From Neoceratodus forsteri (Eukaryota; Chordata; Ceratodontiformes; Ceratodontidae): a DNA stretch of 64,000 nucleotides. A program made the position numbers and the translations under genes. The notes beneath the pieces are model-generated. The model was given only the letters and a program-made list of their open reading frames with translations, did no database searches and had not been told where the DNA came from. The DNA lies in contig JADMNL010000022.1 in NCBI GenBank assembly GCA_016271365.2, forward strand, positions 218,898,501-218,962,500, written 5' to 3'. Of this stretch, positions 52,171 through 62,800 are shown piece after piece (positions within the stretch are counted from its first letter, which is position 1; each line of letters starts with the position of its first letter).

Positions 52171-53985
52171 TGCCTCAGGAGCCTATTGCTGAGGCGATCG
52201 GGGGGACCAAAACTGGCAGGGCCAGTCCAGAGCCACCAGGATCACCTGTGGGTTGTCCCTCCTGACCTTGAGAAGCACCTTGTGAATCAAAGGACGTGGA
52301 GGGAAGGCATAAAGAGGCCTGGGGTCCATGGCCTCGAGAAGGCATCCCCCTGCAGCGAGCCCTGCTGAGGGGGCGGGCACAAAAACAGCCTCAGCTCTGC
52401 ATTCTCCCTGGAGGCGAACAGGTCCACCTGAGGGGTGCCCCACTGACAGAACAGACTGTGCACTACCTCTGGATGGAGAGACCACTTATGGGGCACTTCG
52501 CCCACATGACTGAGGGCGTCTGCCAACTGATTGGAAGCTCTTACCACATGAATAGCAAGGAGATCCACCTCCAGTCGTCTCACAACTGCCCAGATGTGGA
52601 GAGTTTCCCTGCACAGAGGCAGGCAGTGCGTCCCGTCTTGTTTATTGAGATGTACATGGTCGTGGTGTTATCCATCTGGAACTGAACCACCTGACCCCAA
52701 ATGAACGGAACGAAGGCAGTCAGTGCTAGCCAGACTGCTCCGAGCTCCAGCAGGTTGACGTGACATCGGGACTCCTTTTGGGGGAAGGGGGCAGAGTCCT
52801 CGGACTCTGTTCCCCAGGTGGGCACCCAAGCCCGAGAGAGAGATGGTTGTCAGGATGACCGTCTGCTTGGGGCGGACAAATGGGATCACTTCCTGCAGAT
52901 ATTCTGGGACGGTCCACCATTGGAGAATGTCCCACATCTGCTGGGCACAGTGACCAGCTGGTCAAAATGACCTAGGCACAGAGTCCACTGGCTGGTTCAG
53001 CTCCCACTGCAGGAAGTGCATATGCAACCAAGCCCATCGGATCACGGAGGTGCAGGCTGCCATGTAGCCCAGAAGGCGCAGGAAGTCCCAAGCAGGGTGC
53101 AAGTGCCCAACTAGAAATGATTGGGCAAAGCAGGAGAGAGAACCTCCGCCCTGTCCGTCGGGAGCCTGGCTCTGGCTCGGTAAGAGTCGCACTCTGCCCC
53201 GATGAAGCAGATCACCTGCGAGTGCACGAGTTCTGGAGGGCCAGATCCCTGGACCTCTCCACCTCCTGCCTGGAGGGACACACTATAAGCCAATCATCTA
53301 GATAGGGGTACACTCAGACCCTCAACGCTGAAGATGGGCCACCACCACTGCAATGCATTCGAAGACCCTGGGGGCCGATGACAGGCCGAACACCATGGCT
53401 TGGAACTCGAAGGTTCCCTCGGCTCAGAAGTGGAGGAACCTCCAGGGGGATGGACAGATCGAGAAGTGAAAGAATGCGTCCTGTAGATCCGGGGAGCAAA
53501 ACCACATGTTCTGCTCGAGAGATGGTATGATCCGAGACGGAATTACCATCCTGAAGGTGCGAGACCTGAGGAAATTTTTCAGGTCGTGCAGATCTAGAAT
53601 GGGGCACCAGCCCCGTACATTTCGGGATGAGGAAGTACCTGGAAACAAAGCCTGGATTGACAGGGGGATCCGCAACTCTGACCACCACCCCCTTGCGGAG
53701 GAGTTGGGTTATGTCATCTTGGAGAGCCGACTGAGTGTCCACGGATACCTTCGCCTCCTGTGGGGTGTGGGCTCAACTTGGTGGGTACTGTTCAAATTCC
53801 AGAGATAGACTCTGGCCTATCACTTCCAGAACCCATCTGTCCAAGGTAACAGCAGACCAGGCAGAAAGGAAGTGGCAGAGCCAGCCTCCAACCGGAGGAC
53901 CCGGGGAGACATGATGGGCATGGGAGTGGTTGCCCATCCCATCACTGGGCAGGCTTGGAGGAGGATGATCTGGCCGAGGGGCCAC
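52170..53985 (-). pseudogene. E11 reverse transcriptase / RNase H
   Basis: RT entry at 53,314-53,742: DTQSALQDDITQLLRKGVVV, PPVNPGFVSRYFLIPKCTG; then LDLHDLKNFLRSRTFRMVIP (53,530-53,600) and LQDAFFHFSICPSPWRFLHF (53,424-53,490). The active-site box is intact as VYPYLDDWL (about 53,285-53,315), although a stop lies two residues before it. RNase H fragments: NLLELGAVWLALTAFVPFIW (about 52,700-52,770), VQFQMDNTTTMYI (about 52,660), RASNQLADALSHVGEVPHKW (52,480-52,560) and WGTPQVDLFASRENAELRLF (52,390-52,450). The tail VILVALDWPCQFWSP (about 52,200-52,250) overlaps YR. Confidence 0.8.
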
Positions 53986-54960
53986 CAGGTCCCTTCCCTC
54001 CGGGTATTCGGACCGCTGAAGTCACCGATTTGGGCCCCGACTGGTACTGGTCCGGCTTGGCCGCCGGGGGGATCCAAAAGGTCCCTTCCCTCCAAGTATA
54101 CGGACCGCCAAAGTCACCGATTTGGGCCCTGACTGGTACTGGGCCGGCTTGGCCGCTGTGGGTGGGGAGATCCGAAGGGCTTACGCTTCTGCTGTTTGTA
54201 ACTTTTAGATTCCTTCTGGGCAGAAGCAACAGAGTCCAAGGTGGCATTCGGACTTCTTGATTTATAAGTGACCATCGACCCCGAGACAGAACGGGTTGGT
54301 ACCCAAGAAGGGTACATCTGCCAATTTATGCTGGGTGTCTGCAGTAAAGGTCGAGACCCTCAGTCCAGTCCCACGGCACATGGTGACTGTAGCCACCACC
54401 GAATGGGCACAGGAATCCCCAATGTCCCGAGGCCTCTGCAGTTGCTGTTTTGCCACAGCCCGACCCTGATCCAAGGCCTGCTTGACTGTGGTCTGGAGAT
54501 CCATGGGGAGATGAGGAAGCACCTCATCCAAAGAGCCCAAAAGGGCATGGGAGAAGTGTGCCATGACAGCTGTGCTCCTCTTGCAGAGAGAGCGAAAAGG
54601 CAGCATAGACCTTCTTGGCAGAGTGGTTCAATTTTTGGGACTCTGTCAGGAGGTCTATCAGAGTAGCCCATATTGCCGGAGCACCGAAACAGAGTTGGTC
54701 ACCAGCCCCTCAGACGAGAACCCAGAAAGGGAGCCGAAGGGCACCGCGTATTTGCAGGCCATCCGGGCTGATAGCACAGTGCAGGAAACAGGGTGCTGCC
54801 AAAGCTCCAGGGCCGGGCCGACAATGGCTTTGGCCATTGGTAAGGACTCAAGAGAACCCCCTTTGTGCAGGTTATCTGTTAGGGGATATCAAGCCCCCTT
54901 TTGAACGGGCTCCAGAGGCATCCCCGTGGATTCAAAGAGAAGAGGATGTCCATGAAGAAA
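53985..54960 (-). pseudogene. E11 gag-like ORF, downstream part
   Basis: Segments shared with E4: LGSLDEVLPHLPMDLQTTVK (about 54,490-54,545), HKLADVPFLGTNPF (about 54,290-54,330) and ADTQ. The central region (54,600-54,900) is spread over several frames. A 92-bp tandem duplication (53,988-54,171) shifts the frame near the gag/pol boundary. No enzymatic motif. Confidence 0.6.
53988..54171. repeat. Tandem duplication, two 92-bp units, in E11 gag
   Basis: Unit 1 (53,988-54,079) and unit 2 (54,080-54,171) both start GGTCCCTTCCCTCC and contain AAGTCACCGATTTGGGCCC and GACTGGTACTGG. They differ at scattered bases. The unit length is not a multiple of three. E4 has no equivalent duplication. Confidence 0.85.
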
Positions 54961-55184
54961 AGTACAGTTACGTAAGAACCTATGTTAACAGTAGATCTTC
55001 AAGAGAGGCTCTTGCAGTAGGTAATTACATATAGGACTGACGCCGTTAGGCGTCAGGACCCCACAGAAAAATTTCTAGCTAGCAGCCTCTGTCGGGGGAC
55101 CGCCCCCACATCAGGTGACAGACATCATCCGACGTCAGTATAAAGGGGCAGTCCCCCATGCCCGCCTTCCAGTTCTTTCCCGCC
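54961..55184 (-). repeat. E13 right terminal repeat plus tail
   Basis: Tail AGTACAGTTACGTAAGAACC, then CTCTTGCAGTAGGTAATTAC. TATAAA at 55,139-55,144 reads in the plus direction. Inverted partner of 61,031-61,216. Confidence 0.87.
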
Positions 55185-55277
55185 AAAGGCCCAAAAGGGC
55201 AAGACGAGAGAGAAGCGGATATTTCCCAACCTGGAAAAGGAGCTAAAAAAGCTTGGGGGGATGGAGAGCGGGAAGGT

Positions 55278-55388
55278 ATTACCTACTGCAAGAGCTTCTC
55301 TCGAAGATCTACTGTTATGGTAAGTTCTTACGTAACTGTACTATCTTACTTCGAGAGGGCTGTTGCAGTAGGTAATTACATATAGGAC
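55278..55388 (-). repeat. E13 internal complementary region
   Basis: ACCTACTGCAAGAGCTTCTC through CGTAACTGTACT (55,342) complements the right end; ATCTTACTTCGAGAGGGCTG from 55,343 complements the left end. Confidence 0.87.
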
Positions 55389-55489
55389 TGAGTCCCGAGT
55401 AGTCTGGAACAAAGTAGATTCTCTAGCTGTGAAGGCCTTAGGAAAGGAGACCCTGCAGAACAGCAAGCCCGAAGCCTGCTCTACGGCGA

Positions 55490-56570
55490 GACACAATATC
55501 CAAACTAATGTTTTGCAAAGGTATGGACGGAAGTCCAAGTGGCGGCAGCACAGATGTCCGCCGCTGACACATTCTTGAAACAAGCCGCTGAGGCAGCGAC
55601 TCCTCTGGTGGAGTGGCCTCTCACTTGACCCAGAAGGGTCTTGTTGTACTTGTCATAACAGAAAGCGATACATACAATGAGCCAACCATTTGAACAGGCA
55701 TTGCTTAGAAACAGCATTGCCTTCTCTTTTGTGGGCAAAAGAGACAAACAGTTGATCAGTCTTTCTGAGATCTTTTGTTTTGTTAGTATAGTATCTCAGA
55801 ATTCGGTGAACGTCCAGAGTGTGTAAGAGATACTCTCCTTGATTGGAGTGCTGCGTAAAGAAAGCAGGTAACTCTATGGACTGGTTCAAAGTAGACGCCG
55901 CTACCACCTTGGGGAGAAACTTAGGGTTGGTGTGCAGAGCCACACGTTCCTTGTGAAAAATCAAATACGGGATTTTACACATCAGGGCCTGGAGCTTGGA
56001 AATCCTCCGAGCAGAAGTAATGGACACTAGGGAGAGTGTCTTCCATGAGAGGAACTTCATGTCTGCTGAAGCTGCCGGTTCGAAAGGAGGCAGAGTAAGC
56101 TTAGAGGATGAAATTCAAATCCCAAGGAGGGGCAGGAACCCGGATAGGGTGTCTCAAGTGGAGAACCCCTCTTAGGAAAGTCTTGGAGACCTCCAGCTGA
56201 GCAAACGTCCTGTCTGCAAAAGGGACATGGTAGGCCGAAATGGCCACCATATGTACCTTCAAGGACGAGTGACTGAGACCCAGATCAAAGAGGTGGCACA
56301 GGTAATCCAGCAGCCGCCCAACAGAGCACAAGAAAGGCTCAAAATCTTTTGAAGCGGCCCAGATTGTGAACAGTTTCCACTTCATGGCATAGGTAGACCT
56401 AGTGGGGGGTTTTCTAGCCTCCACCAAAATCTCAGCCACTCAGGGTGAAACCCCAAATCGGGCTTGAGCTACGTCTGCAGGAGCCATGTGTGCAGTTGAA
56501 GGGACTTGAGACCTGGATGGACCAGAGTCCCCTGATCCTGGGTCAGTAAAAGTCACGACAGAGGAAGAGG
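55490..56570 (-). pseudogene. E13 tyrosine recombinase, nearly intact but Tyr lost
   Basis: N-terminal part at 56,101-56,439: MAEILVEARKPPTRSTYAMK, HSSLKVHMVAISAYHVPFAD. Catalytic part at 55,653-56,060 in one frame: VSITSARRISKLQAL (first Arg), LIFHKERVALHTNPKFLPK, LPAFFTQHSNQGEYLLHTLD. C-terminal part at 55,505-55,747: RGHSTRGVAASAACFKNVSA, TWTSVHTFAKH. Directly after KH, a 2-bp deletion relative to E3 (CATTAGTTTGG for CATTACAGTTTGG) removes the nucleophile Tyr and creates a stop. Two other frame changes. This is the cleanest YR core among the full-length copies. Confidence 0.85.
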
Positions 56571-58410
56571 AGCTTCCTCTGAGTATTGTTGCAGAAGAGA
56601 ACCAAACTTGCCTGGGCCAGAAAGAAGCGATCAGTATCATTCGAGCTCCTTCTGAACAGAGTTTCTGTAAGACTCTCTGAATCAAAGGGATCGGGGGGGA
56701 AAGCATAGACAGATCTGTCCTTCCAATCTAGAGACAGAGCGTCTCTACAAAAAATGCCGCGCTCTGAAGCGAGCGAGCAGAAGTCGGGAAGCTTTGCGTT
56801 TAGAGGTGAGGCGAACAGGTCCACCTGTGGTGTTCCCCAACGTAGGAAGATATAGTCTAAGACTCCCTGATCCAGTTCCCACTCGTAAGCTTGAGCAAAC
56901 GAGTGACCGAGTTTGTCTGCTAAGGTGTTCTCGACCTCTGGGACATGAATTGCTGTGAGGTGGAGGTTGTGCTGTACTGCCCAATCCTGAACTCGCATCG
57001 CTTCCCTGCAAAGAGGGTAGGAACGAGTCCCTCCCTGTCTGTTGATGTACCGTACCACACACATACTGTCCGTCTGTACGGCTAAGTGGCCGGGAAGGAG
57101 ATGCAGAGCTTGAAGAGCATGAAGCACTGCCTGAAGCTTGAGCACATTGATATGAAGAGTTTTCTCGAGCTTGGACCAGGAGCCCTGGGGGTCCTGTGAG
57201 GTCCGAGATGGGCTCCCCAACCTTCGCCGAGGCGTCTGTGGTCAGAGTCTGGGAAGGGGAAGAAAGACAGAAGGGAACTCCCTGACAAAGGTTCTCCTGA
57301 ACCATCCACCACTACAAATCCCGAACCATGGGGGAGGAGAATAGGACAAGCTGGTCCAGGTCATCCACCAACTGATCCCACTGAGACTGAAGCGTCCACT
57401 GACAGATCCTCATGTGGAGCCAAGTGCGAGGGACTGTTGGGATTGCAGCCGCCATAAGCCAGAGGAGGAGGAGGAGGAGAAGGACCGACCTGGCACTGAC
57501 CCGCCTGTGGCTGGACAACAGGCTGACCTGAGCCTGGAGTGTGGCTGCCCCGTCCGGTGGCAGGAAGGCCCTGCCAGAGGTCGTGTCCAGGATCGCATCA
57601 ATAAACTGGAGCCTCTGGGACGGGATCAAGTGGGACTTGGAGTGGTTGATGGTGATGCCCAGGGAGAAAAACATCCCCTGGGTAAAGGAGAGGAAGCGCA
57701 GGAGATCATCCCTGGACGGGGCCACCAGGAGCCAATCATCCAGGTACGGGAAAACCTGCACCCCCTGGGTACGCAGGTAGGCCTCTACCACCGAAAGGCA
57801 TTTGGTGAACACCCGGGGTGCCAAGGAAAGACCAAATGAGAGGGCCTTGAACTGGTAGTGGTCTCCCTGGAAAGCAAAACGGAGGTATTTGTAGTGAGAA
57901 GGGCGGATAGGGATGTGCAGGTACGCATCCTGCATATCCAGAGCGCACAGCCACTGTCCCAGCCGAAGGAGGGGAAGGAGGCCCTGCAGGGAGAGCATCC
58001 TGAACCTCTTGTACTCCACAAATAAGTTCAGGGAACTGAGGTCGAGAATCGGCCTTACATCTCCAGTCTTCTTCAGGAACAGGAAGAAGTGGGAATAATA
58101 ACCCGTTCCCTGAAGAGAAAGGGGGATGGGCTCTATCGCCTCCTTCAGCTAAAGTGCTGAAATCTCTTCCTGGACCAGAAGGTGTTCCCGAGAGTACAAC
58201 AACCTTGGGGGAGGGTGACTAGGTGGTTTCTGGAGAAACTCTATTGAGTGTCCTGCGATCAGCTGGAGCACCCAGGAATCTAAAGTTATCCTCTTCCCAA
58301 CCCGGGAGGTGGAGGGAAAACCTCCCACCTACCGGTTCCTCTGGAAGGCCCAGAGGCTGTGGGAGAGGAAAGGAGTCAGGTGGTGTGGGGCAGCGTCGTG
58401 GCTGAAGCAC
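56440..58410 (-). pseudogene. E13 reverse transcriptase / RNase H, palm intact
   Basis: RT entry near 58,219-58,410 (CPTPPDSFPLPQPLGLPEEP). After a frameshift, 57,312-58,019 is one open frame holding EYKRFRMLSLQGLLPLLRLG, LCALDMQDAYLHIPIRPSH, DHYQFKALSFGLSLAPRVF, the catalytic YLDD (QVFPYLDDWLLVAPSRDDLL, about 57,720-57,760) and the thumb. RNase H: TTDASAKVG-type Asp box (about 57,240), LKLQAVLHALQAL (about 57,110-57,150), VQTDSMCVVRYINRQGGTRS (about 57,010-57,070) and ENTLADKLGHSFAQAYEWEL (about 56,880-56,940). LDWKDRSVYAFPPDPF (about 56,700) follows, then the overlap with YR (GARMILIASFWPRQVWF, about 56,610-56,660). Confidence 0.87.
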
Positions 58411-60919
58411 CTGCTGCTTTTCTGGGCGGAGGGGGCTTGGCAGCCGGAGGGGCCCAGCGTTTAGCGGCCCGCTTTCCCTGGGGTTTCGACATTTGCCGAT
58501 TCCATCTCAAAGGGACGGCGCTGCATTTGATGGGGATGACATATGGAGTCCACAGACTTCAGTGCAGTCCCTTCTCCTGCAGATCGGTGATAATATCCTT
58601 GACATTACCACTAAACCCCAGAAGGGCGCTTCCTGAATAGCGGACTGCACTTCCGGGACCAACCCTGACACATGGAGCCAGGCAAAACGAATTAAGTCTA
58701 AGGCGAAAGCGGAGCTCCTACCAGCAGTGTCCACTGCATCCTAAGTAGCATGAAGCATGTGCCAACTTGCCGAACGTGCAGAGCGGTCGAGGTCAGCCAC
58801 TTCCTGTTTGACTTGAGAGTCCGGAAGGGAGTCCAATTTGGATTCCACCTCACTAAGAATCGTCTTGTGGTAATCCCCCATGTGACCCACATAATTTAGG
58901 GCCCTAATACCCAGAGTGGAAGAAGCATAGATCTTCCCGTATTGGTCCAGAAGACGGGATTCTTTGTCAGGTGGAGACGAGCTCAGATGTTTCGAGTTAG
59001 ATGTCCGGCCACGAATGGCGCTAATCACGACCGAATCAACTCGAGGGTGAGAATCTAAAAAGTCAACACCCTCGGGAGCCTGATATAGCCTGTTCGACTT
59101 CCGAGGAAGTGGGGCTAAAGCAGATGGCGGTTTCCAAATAGTGGAAACAAGATTGGCATGAGGCTCAATCCAGGGTGGCACCAAGGTGGGAGCTGTCACT
59201 GGCAGATCCAGATGCTCAGCAAGTTTCTTACGTTGGGGATCCAACTCCAAGGAATGCCACTTATGAACCTCCTGGATTTTGCGTAGCAACTCCGTAAAAG
59301 AAGGATCCTCCGGAGGGAACTTCGGAGGAGTCCTTGGCCTGGGCTTAGACAGACAGCGTGGCTTGTCGTCCGGCTCGGAACAACCGGAGTCGTCCAAGGA
59401 GGAAGAAGATGATGATGAGGAAGACTCCCTCTCCTGGAGTAGGGGAGGAACGGACCCCTTGGGAAGCCCTCGGGGAAGTGTATCCTGCCCCACCCTGGAA
59501 CCAGAGGGTTCGGCCCTGGTGTCTGGAGGTGGAGAGAGAGTCTGTCGTCGCGGACGTACAAGAACCGGAACCGTTCGTCGGGAGACTACTCTCCATCTCT
59601 CTGGTGAGCTGAGCCCTGGCCTCAGCCCACCAGGAGACCAGAGTCTCCTTCAAGTCCACCGCCGGCTGAGGGGGCGGTGGAGATGGATGAGGGGGATATG
59701 GGTATGGACTATACTCGTAAGGCACGTATCCATAACTCGACGGCGGGAAGCCTGGCGTCGGGTATTGAGGCACCGGGTACTGCGGCGTCAGATAGGCTGG
59801 CGTCGGGTACTGGGGCGTCTGATACTGCGGAGCCGGGTAAGACTGTGTCGGATACCCAGGAACAGAGGGGTCTGCCGGAGCAGACGGCCCAGCCGGAGGG
59901 CCCATGGGTGGGTCTGGAGCAAAAGGCCCAGTGGGCGGAGGGCCCGGCGTTGGAGCGGCATCCAGGAGCGGGATGTCGCCCGGGGTCGGCAAAACTGGCG
60001 TCGGGGCCGGTGAGCCAAAGTCAGGTCGGTCGGCCCAGCGGGCGGACAGTCTGACAGGGACGCAGCAGGAATCTCAGCATCGCCCGGGAAGGGAGGGGAA
60101 AAATCCCCGGGGTCAGGCTGAGGAGACCCAGGGTCCCCAGAGGGAAGCGAAGGCTGTGGGGAGCTGGGAATGGCAGATGTGGGAGGGTCCGGCGCCGGCT
60201 CAGCAGTCGTGCGGACATTGGGCAAGCCGACATCCGACTTATCAGCAGGGTCCGGGCAGAAGCAGGAGGAGCCGACGTCCAACTAAGCAGACCTGTCGCC
60301 CGAGGCAAGTCGCGAAGGAAGGGTGGCCTGGCTGGGCAGAAGAGAGGGCGACTTATCGACCGTCTCCGTGTGGGCGGAGGAACAGACGTCCTGCTTACTG
60401 GAGCCACTCGAACCAGTAGACTGCAGAGTGGCGGCTTTACTGAGAGCGGAGGCCTCCAACAGCCCGGAGGCGCCCAATGGGGCCGAGCGCGAGCCAGACA
60501 GGCGTGCCGCCGCCACGGAAACCTCCAAGGCGGCCATTGTGGATCGGTCCCCCCCGGGGGGGGAGGGGGAGAGTTACCTGAAGCACGGCAACTCCCAAAG
60601 ACACGGTGGATGAGGAGCCCTTGTCCCGGTGCTTCTCCTTGTCTTTTTTCTTGCGATGGCCTTCGGGGGAAGTGGACGCCTGCCGGAGCTTGTTCAACTC
60701 CTTTTCCATGGAGGACATTTTCTTCTTTAAAATATGGGCCTCCAGGGACTGCTGCCGTCGTCTGCGGGTGGCCACGTTGAATTTAAGGCAGTGCTGACAC
60801 TCCACCTGATGATCTGGACCTAGGCAGAAGAGGCACTGGGAATGGCCGTCCTTGTGCAGGAGTAGGGCGCCTCATGAGTCGCACTTGTTCTTGTGCTCTG
60901 AGGGTGTAGGGGACAACAT
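58374..60919 (-). pseudogene. E13 gag-like ORF with Tyr-Pro repeats
   Basis: ATG at 60,919-60,917 (MLSPTPSEHKNKCDS), then an in-frame TGA near 60,874, then KDGHSQCLFCLGPDHQVECQHC (about 60,790-60,850). This is the same knuckle as elsewhere but one residue short between His and Cys. After ATRRRRQQSLEAHILKKK come Pro/Tyr repeats at 59,700-59,890 (SYPAPQYQTPQYPTPAY, QYPVPQYPTPGFPP, YGYVPYEYSPYPYPP). An acidic/Ser stretch follows. The core is at 58,741-59,300 (FTELLRKIQEVHKWHSLELD, DKESRLLDQYGKIYASSTLG, ...ALNYVGHMGDYHKT). It ends LPHTT and TGA at about 58,374-58,377. Confidence 0.78.
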
Positions 60920-61030
60920 ACACAGATGAATACTTGACAAAAATTTGAAAAATCGAAAATAACTCGGTAAAAACTAGCGACTGAGGCTGACGAGTGTTGA
61001 ACTTTACCACGAGGCGCTGACATGAGCTAA

Positions 61031-61216
61031 CGGCGGTAAAGAACTAGGAGGCAGGCGTGGGGACCGGCCCCTTTATACTGGCGTCGCATGAGGGTCGGTC
61101 ACCTGGACGCGCGGTCCCCAGAGACTGCTAACTAGATTTTTCTGTGGGGTTGTGACGCCTTCAGGCATCAGTCCTATATGTCATTACCTACTGCAAGAAC
61201 CCTCTCAAAGTAAGAT
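61031..61216 (-). repeat. E13 left terminal repeat with TATA box at 61,072-61,077
   Basis: Element direction ATCTTACTTTGAGAGGGTTC to TTCTTTACCGCCG. AGTATAAAGGGGCC on the minus strand. The end at 61,216 abuts E14 with no spacer. Confidence 0.87.
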
Positions 61217-61440
61217 GTACAGTTACACAAGAACTTACCGTAACAGTAGATCTTCGAGAAAGGCTCTTGCAGTAGGTATTCACAAGTAGGACTACGCCGC
61301 CAGGCGTCAGAACCCCACGGAAAAATCTCTAGCTAGCAGTCTCTGGCGGGGACCGCCCCCAAGTCAGGTGACCAGCATTAGCCGACGTCAGTATAAAGGG
61401 GGTGGTCCCAACGCCCGCCGTCCTCCAGTTCTTTCCCGCC
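61217..61440 (-). repeat. E14 right terminal repeat plus tail
   Basis: GTACAGTTACACAAGAACTT tail, CTCTTGCAGTAGGTATTCAC, and TATAAA at 61,392-61,397. Ends at TTCTTTCCCGCC. Confidence 0.85.
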
Positions 61441-61524
61441 AAGCGCCAAAGGGCTGGCAGGAGAGAAGAGGATATGGTCCCATATCTGAAAGAAGAAAAT
61501 GAGGGGACGGAGGAAGGGAAAGTA

Positions 61525-61605
61525 ATGCCTACTGCAACAGCCTCTCTCGAAGATCTACTGTTAGGGTTAGGTTCTTGCGTAACTGTACTATTTTACTTCG
61601 AGAGC
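61525..61605 (-). repeat. E14 internal complementary region, short
   Basis: Right-end complement through GTAACTGTACT (61,589), then ATTTTACTTCGAGAGCAGTG. The left-end half is truncated after about 16 bases compared with E13. Confidence 0.8.
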
Positions 61606-61673
61606 AGTGTGGAACAAAAATAAAGTAGGAGGAGGTAAAAAACATCCTCAAAGGCTGAGCTTCTAGACAGGGA

Positions 61674-62800
61674 TCATGAAAGTATTCCCTGGAGAAAAGC
61701 TAGCCCAAAGCCTGTTCTGCGGCGAGAGGCAATGTCCAAACTGTAGAGCTCCATGAAGGTATGGACGGAAGTCCAAGTTGTGGCTGCACAAATCTCAGCT
61801 GCTGACACATTCCTGAAGCAAGCGGCAGAGGATGCTACCCCTCTAGTAGAGTGGCCTTTGACCTGACCCAGAAGGGACTTGTAACAGAAAGTGATACAAT
61901 TGGCCAAACATTTAGAAAGGCATTGCTTCAAAACAGGGTTGCCTTCTCTCTTGTGAGCGAAATACACCAAAAGTTGGTCTGTTTTCCTGAGATCCTTAGT
62001 CCTGTGAGTATAGTATCAGAATTCTATGTACATTCAGGGTATGGAGGAGATACTCCCCCTGATTGGAGTGCTCCGTTAAGAAGGCTGGAAGCTCGATGGA
62101 ATGATTCAGAGTAAATTCAGCCACCACTTTGAAAGAAATTTAGGACTAGTATGCATGGCCACCCTATCCTTGTGGAAAATCAAATAAGGAATTTTACACA
62201 TCAAAGCTTTCAACTAAGAAATCCTCCGAGCTGAGGTGATAGCCACTAGAAGCAAAGTCTTCCAAGAAAGAAACTTCAGCTCTGCCTCCAAGTTCAAGGA
62301 GGCAGAGTAATCTTCTCGAGAATGAAGTTAAAGTCCCAAGGAGGAGCAGGGTTGCGGAATGGGGGTCTTAAGTGCAGGACCCCTCGCAGAAAAGTCTTCG
62401 AGACTTCTAGTTGTGCAAATGTCCTGCTCCCGAAAGGGACGTGGTAAGTCAAAATGGCTGCCATATGTACTTTCACTAATGAGTAACTAATGCCCAAGTC
62501 GTACAGGTGCCTAAGGTAGTCCAGAACCTTATTGGCTGGACAAGAAAAAGTTCTATGTTTTTACAACCCGCCCAGATGGTGAAGCGCTTCCACTTTACGG
62601 TGTAAGTGGACCCAGTGGAAGGCTTTCTGGCCTCCACCAGGATGTCGGCAACCACGGGGGAAACTCCAAATGAGCTTTAGCTACGTCTGAAGGAGCCAAA
62701 TGTGAAGGTGAAGAGACTTGAGGCCTGGATGAACCAGGGTTCCATTCTCCTGGGTCAGCAAATGTTGCAACAGTGGTAGAGGAAGAGGAGGTTCCTTGGA
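61674..62800 (-). pseudogene. E14 tyrosine recombinase, catalytic residues present
   Basis: The C-terminal frame 61,674-61,970 is uninterrupted and holds VKGHSTRGVASSAACFRNVS (His-x-x-Arg) and VHTFMELYSLDIASRRRTG (nucleophile Tyr, codon at 61,745-61,743). The first Arg box (VAITSARRIS) is near 62,220-62,250. The N-terminal domain has YSLVKVHMAAILTYHVPFGS at 62,400-62,497 and AKAHLEFPP-type sequence further up. Frameshifts near 61,990-62,150 and 62,560-62,680 separate the pieces. Of all YR copies here it has the best C-terminal active site. Confidence 0.83.

Larger units (their letters stand above)
51090..54960 (-). mobile_element. E11, main part (family II): YR, pol and part of gag
   Basis: Continues E11 after the E12 insertion. 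It is cut at 54,960 in mid-gag by E13; that position corresponds to about 22,780 in E4. The rest of gag and the left end are not in the window. Confidence 0.83.
54961..61216 (-). mobile_element. E13: full-length DIRS, subfamily Ia
   Basis: A 6.26-kb element inserted in E11 gag. Left repeat 61,216-61,031; gag; pol; YR; ICR 55,278-55,388; right repeat 55,184-54,961. The right flank is GAAGAAA of E11. The left end runs directly into E14 (GTAAGAT then GTACAG). Confidence 0.9.
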
